17,610 nt of DNA. It comes from Bizionia sp. GTDB taxonomy: Bacteria; Bacteroidota; Bacteroidia; Flavobacteriales; Flavobacteriaceae. The stretch covers positions 1 through 17,610 of the forward strand of contig JAGPVI010000091.1 of the NCBI GenBank assembly GCA_018067115.1, read 5' to 3'. A program made the translations under genes and the position numbers. Position 1 is the first letter of the stretch; every line of letters starts with the position of its first letter. The notes under the pieces are model-generated. The model saw only the letters and a program-made list of their open reading frames with translations, ran no database searches and was not told where the DNA came from. Shown here in pieces: positions 15,389 to 17,610 of the stretch.

Positions 15389-17509
15389 TTACTGGATAGT
15401 ATTTGCTCTATTATCTTCTATTTCTGCTGCATCTTTTAATGCACTGAATAATCTTGTATTAACGGCGTTTAATTTCTGCTCACCAACTTGATTAGAATAC
15501 GACTGGTAGTTATCTAACTTGACAGCGTCTTGCTTTTTAGTTACTTGCACCATATAAACACCTTTTTCTCCAGCAATTGCTTTTGAAGTTGCGCCTTCTT
15601 TTAATCCGAAAGCAGTCCCTACAACTAATGGCTCTTTTCCAGCTCCAGCAATTGTTGGGTTTTTCATATTAATAGCAGATGCAGTTTTTACTGTTTGTCC
15701 TTCAGAGGCAGCAAAATCTTCTATGCTAGATGTTTTAGCTCTTTCCTTAATTAATTTCGCTTTTTTCTCTTTTCTAATTGCAGGCACTGCAGTAACTGAA
15801 GCCTCTTCAACATTTAATAATCCTTTGTCGTTTTTAGCTGTTACTTGCACAACAACATAACCTCCAGTTACAGGGAAACGTTTAATATCTCCAACAGAAC
15901 TAGATTTCTCGAAAGCCCATCGTACAATTTCTCTTTGGTTTCCTACTCCTGGTATGTTTTCGTCTAATACTCCAACTCCAGTTACTGGAAATATAGCTAA
16001 ACTATTTGTATTAGCCATTTCTTGAAAATTTTTGTCGTTAGTATTCACTACAAAGTTCGATGCTTCTCTAAACACTTTATCTTCAGTTTCTACAGATGGC
16101 TCGATATTTCTTACTACCGTTGCTAACTTGTATGCTGTCTTTTGGTTTTTTTGATCTAATATTTCAACAACGTGAAAACCGAAATCTGTTTTAACAACAC
16201 CCATATCTCCTTTTTTGTTTTCGAAAGTATAATCTCTAAACGCAGGAGTCATTGTGTTATAAGTGTACCAGTCTAAAACACCTTCTTCTTCATTACTTAC
16301 TTTATCGATAGAAAAATCTAATAAATCAACAAACTTAGAACGATCTGCTTTAATTACTGCCAATAAACTATCTGATGTTTTCTTAGCTTGCTCTTCTGTT
16401 TGTACTGTTTCTGGTGCTGCTGCACGAGACCCTACAAACGGAATTAAAATATGTCTTGCCTTTACCGAGTCTGGTAATTTTGTTTGCGCTACTAACTTTG
16501 TAATTTTAAATGCCTTTCCGTCTTTATAAGGCCCGTAAACATCACCAACATTTAATTTTGAAATACTGTCTTTTAAAGTACCAGCGATTGCCGATTCGAA
16601 TACAAAACCACTATTATATTTTACATCAGAGTTTTCATTTACAAAAACTTCTGCTTTAGCATCGCTTAAATTAGCAAAACCTACAACAGTATCATTTTTC
16701 TTAGTATCGGCATTATAAGAAACGCTTCCTCTAATTAATTTTATTAAATCTTCTTGAATTATAGTTTCGTCTTCTAAAGAAGCTACTTCATCAAATTTTA
16801 CATACTGTAAACTTCTTGAAGCTTCCACTTCATATTGCTTACTGTGCTTTTCTACATAGCTCTTAATATCTGCTTTCGATACTTCAATACTACTATCTGA
16901 GATAGAAGTATAAGGTACTTGTACAAATTTTATATCTACTTTATCACCTTCTAATTTATGCTCTAAAGCGCCTTCTGCTAAAGTGGCAGTAGTACCTGCT
17001 TTTACTAAATTAAAATAGGTTTGCTGTAATGCTCCAGACGATATGTTATCTTCATAATTAACCCACTGAGCATACGCCTCAGGAGACGTTTCTTTTAGGT
17101 TAGCGATGTAAGCGTTTAATTTTGATTCATCGTAAAGGCCATCTTCATTTAAAAATTGTGGACTAGACTGTAAATTTGCTCTTAACAAATCTCTCATCTG
17201 TTGTCTCCCTACGTTTAAACCTAATTTTTCGAATTGCGTTTCCATCACTGCCTGACGTACTTCTGCTTCGTAAACTTGGTTCATTATTTGCGTTGTCGTA
17301 GCATTTGGGTTTTGCTGCGCTTCTACTCTTGCCATAAATTCTTGACGAGAAATATCTTTTCCATTTATGGTCGCAACCACATTTGGAGATTTAGAAAATA
17401 ATGCATTCTGATTATCGAACAAGCTCGATAAAACAAAAGCGAACAAGGCTAATGCGATTACTAATATTAAAACAACTGTTTTTTGTCTTATTTTATTTAA
17501 AATTGCCAT
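15389..17509 (-). CDS. Membrane-anchored periplasmic foldase, SurA/PpiD-like peptidyl-prolyl isomerase
   Basis: This 706-residue protein starts with a short cytoplasmic basic segment (MAILNKIRQK) and one transmembrane helix (about 11-30), with no signal cleavage site apparent, so it is an inner-membrane-anchored periplasmic protein like PpiD. Residues about 40-200 form a helical SurA-N/SurA_N_3-type chaperone region (INGKDISRQEFMARVEAQ). One PpiC/parvulin domain lies at about 350-452: VKARHILIPF, then GVLDWYTYNTMTPAFRDYTF and TDFGFHVVEILD. A second, degenerate PpiC-like segment may follow at about 475-590. Such proteins help outer-membrane and secreted proteins fold as they leave the Sec translocon. 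It is convergent with the kinase gene and ends at the bidirectional terminator. The ATG at 17509 places the anchor helix correctly. Confidence 0.94.
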   Translation of the reverse strand: MAILNKIRQKTVVLILVIALALFAFVLSSLFDNQNALFSKSPNVVATINGKDISRQEFMARVEAQQNPNATTTQIMNQVYEAEVRQAVMETQFEKLGLNVGRQQMRDLLRANLQSSPQFLNEDGLYDESKLNAYIANLKETSPEAYAQWVNYEDNISSGALQQTYFNLVKAGTTATLAEGALEHKLEGDKVDIKFVQVPYTSISDSSIEVSKADIKSYVEKHSKQYEVEASRSLQYVKFDEVASLEDETIIQEDLIKLIRGSVSYNADTKKNDTVVGFANLSDAKAEVFVNENSDVKYNSGFVFESAIAGTLKDSISKLNVGDVYGPYKDGKAFKITKLVAQTKLPDSVKARHILIPFVGSRAAAPETVQTEEQAKKTSDSLLAVIKADRSKFVDLLDFSIDKVSNEEEGVLDWYTYNTMTPAFRDYTFENKKGDMGVVKTDFGFHVVEILDQKNQKTAYKLATVVRNIEPSVETEDKVFREASNFVVNTNDKNFQEMANTNSLAIFPVTGVGVLDENIPGVGNQREIVRWAFEKSSSVGDIKRFPVTGGYVVVQVTAKNDKGLLNVEEASVTAVPAIRKEKKAKLIKERAKTSSIEDFAASEGQTVKTASAINMKNPTIAGAGKEPLVVGTAFGLKEGATSKAIAGEKGVYMVQVTKKQDAVKLDNYQSYSNQVGEQKLNAVNTRLFSALKDAAEIEDNRANTIQ

Positions 17510-17540
17510 CGGTTGAATAGATTATATGAAATATAGTGGG

Positions 17541-17548
17541 CGAAAATA
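17541..17548 (-). promoter_or_regulatory. Possible -7 box upstream of the foldase gene
   Basis: On the minus strand this reads TATTTTCG, one mismatch from TAnnTTTG, 31 nt upstream of the ATG. It is a weak candidate. The rest of 17510-17610 is AT-rich and shows no recognisable gene. Confidence 0.3.
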
Positions 17549-17610
17549 CCATTTTCTTATTAATAATAAAAGGAGAATTTATCATTAATTAATTTAATTT
17601 TAACAAAGGG

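Noticed and set aside
1..17610. CRISPR arrays, defence islands, IS elements, prophage or tRNA genes
   Set aside because: No regularly spaced repeats, transposase or phage motifs, or cloverleaf-like sequences were seen by eye on either strand.

Overview
The window looks like chromosomal DNA from a marine-type member of the Flavobacteriaceae (Bacteroidota). The evidence is an AT-rich base composition, short A-rich leaders without Shine-Dalgarno sequences, several TAnnTTTG-type -7 promoter boxes, and a gene set typical of that family: Bacteroidota-type ComEC, a class II HMG-CoA reductase next to a 'GYDIA' GHMP kinase, paired POT transporters with a DPP-IV-like peptidase, and a membrane-anchored SurA/PpiD-like foldase. 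No IS element, phage gene, CRISPR array, tRNA or rRNA was seen.

Layout. (1) 1-4478, plus strand: a compact operon of surE (5' end outside the window), a small membrane protein, lpxB, an NlpC/P60 lipoprotein and comEC, with junctions from an 8-nt overlap to a 20-nt gap. (2) 4479-4831: a 353-bp leader rich in inverted repeats, with a promoter for the OmpA-family gene (4832-6115), which ends at a strong terminator. (3) 6170-6642: a region without an intact gene. Its right half (about 6365-6628) reads as a decayed copy of the comEC 3' end. It lies on the far side of ompA from the intact comEC and abuts the convergent thioredoxin gene. (4) 6643-12878, minus strand: a secreted thioredoxin-like protein with its own promoter, then (in transcription order from 12878) a DPP-IV-like S9 peptidase and two tandem proton-coupled peptide transporters, a coherent di/tripeptide release and uptake module. 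(5) 13086-15307, plus strand: HMG-CoA reductase and a GHMP kinase, two genes of the mevalonate route to isoprenoids. (6) 15389-17509, minus strand: a peptidyl-prolyl isomerase-type periplasmic foldase, separated from the kinase by a perfect 22-bp bidirectional terminator.

Most of the window is conserved housekeeping and envelope biology. The least ordinary signals are the comEC 3' remnant beyond ompA, a perfect 23-bp palindrome upstream of ompA, and a ComEC C-terminal domain without the usual metallo-beta-lactamase motif. I did not find a convincing undescribed multi-gene system. All functional calls come from reading motifs; no database search was possible.
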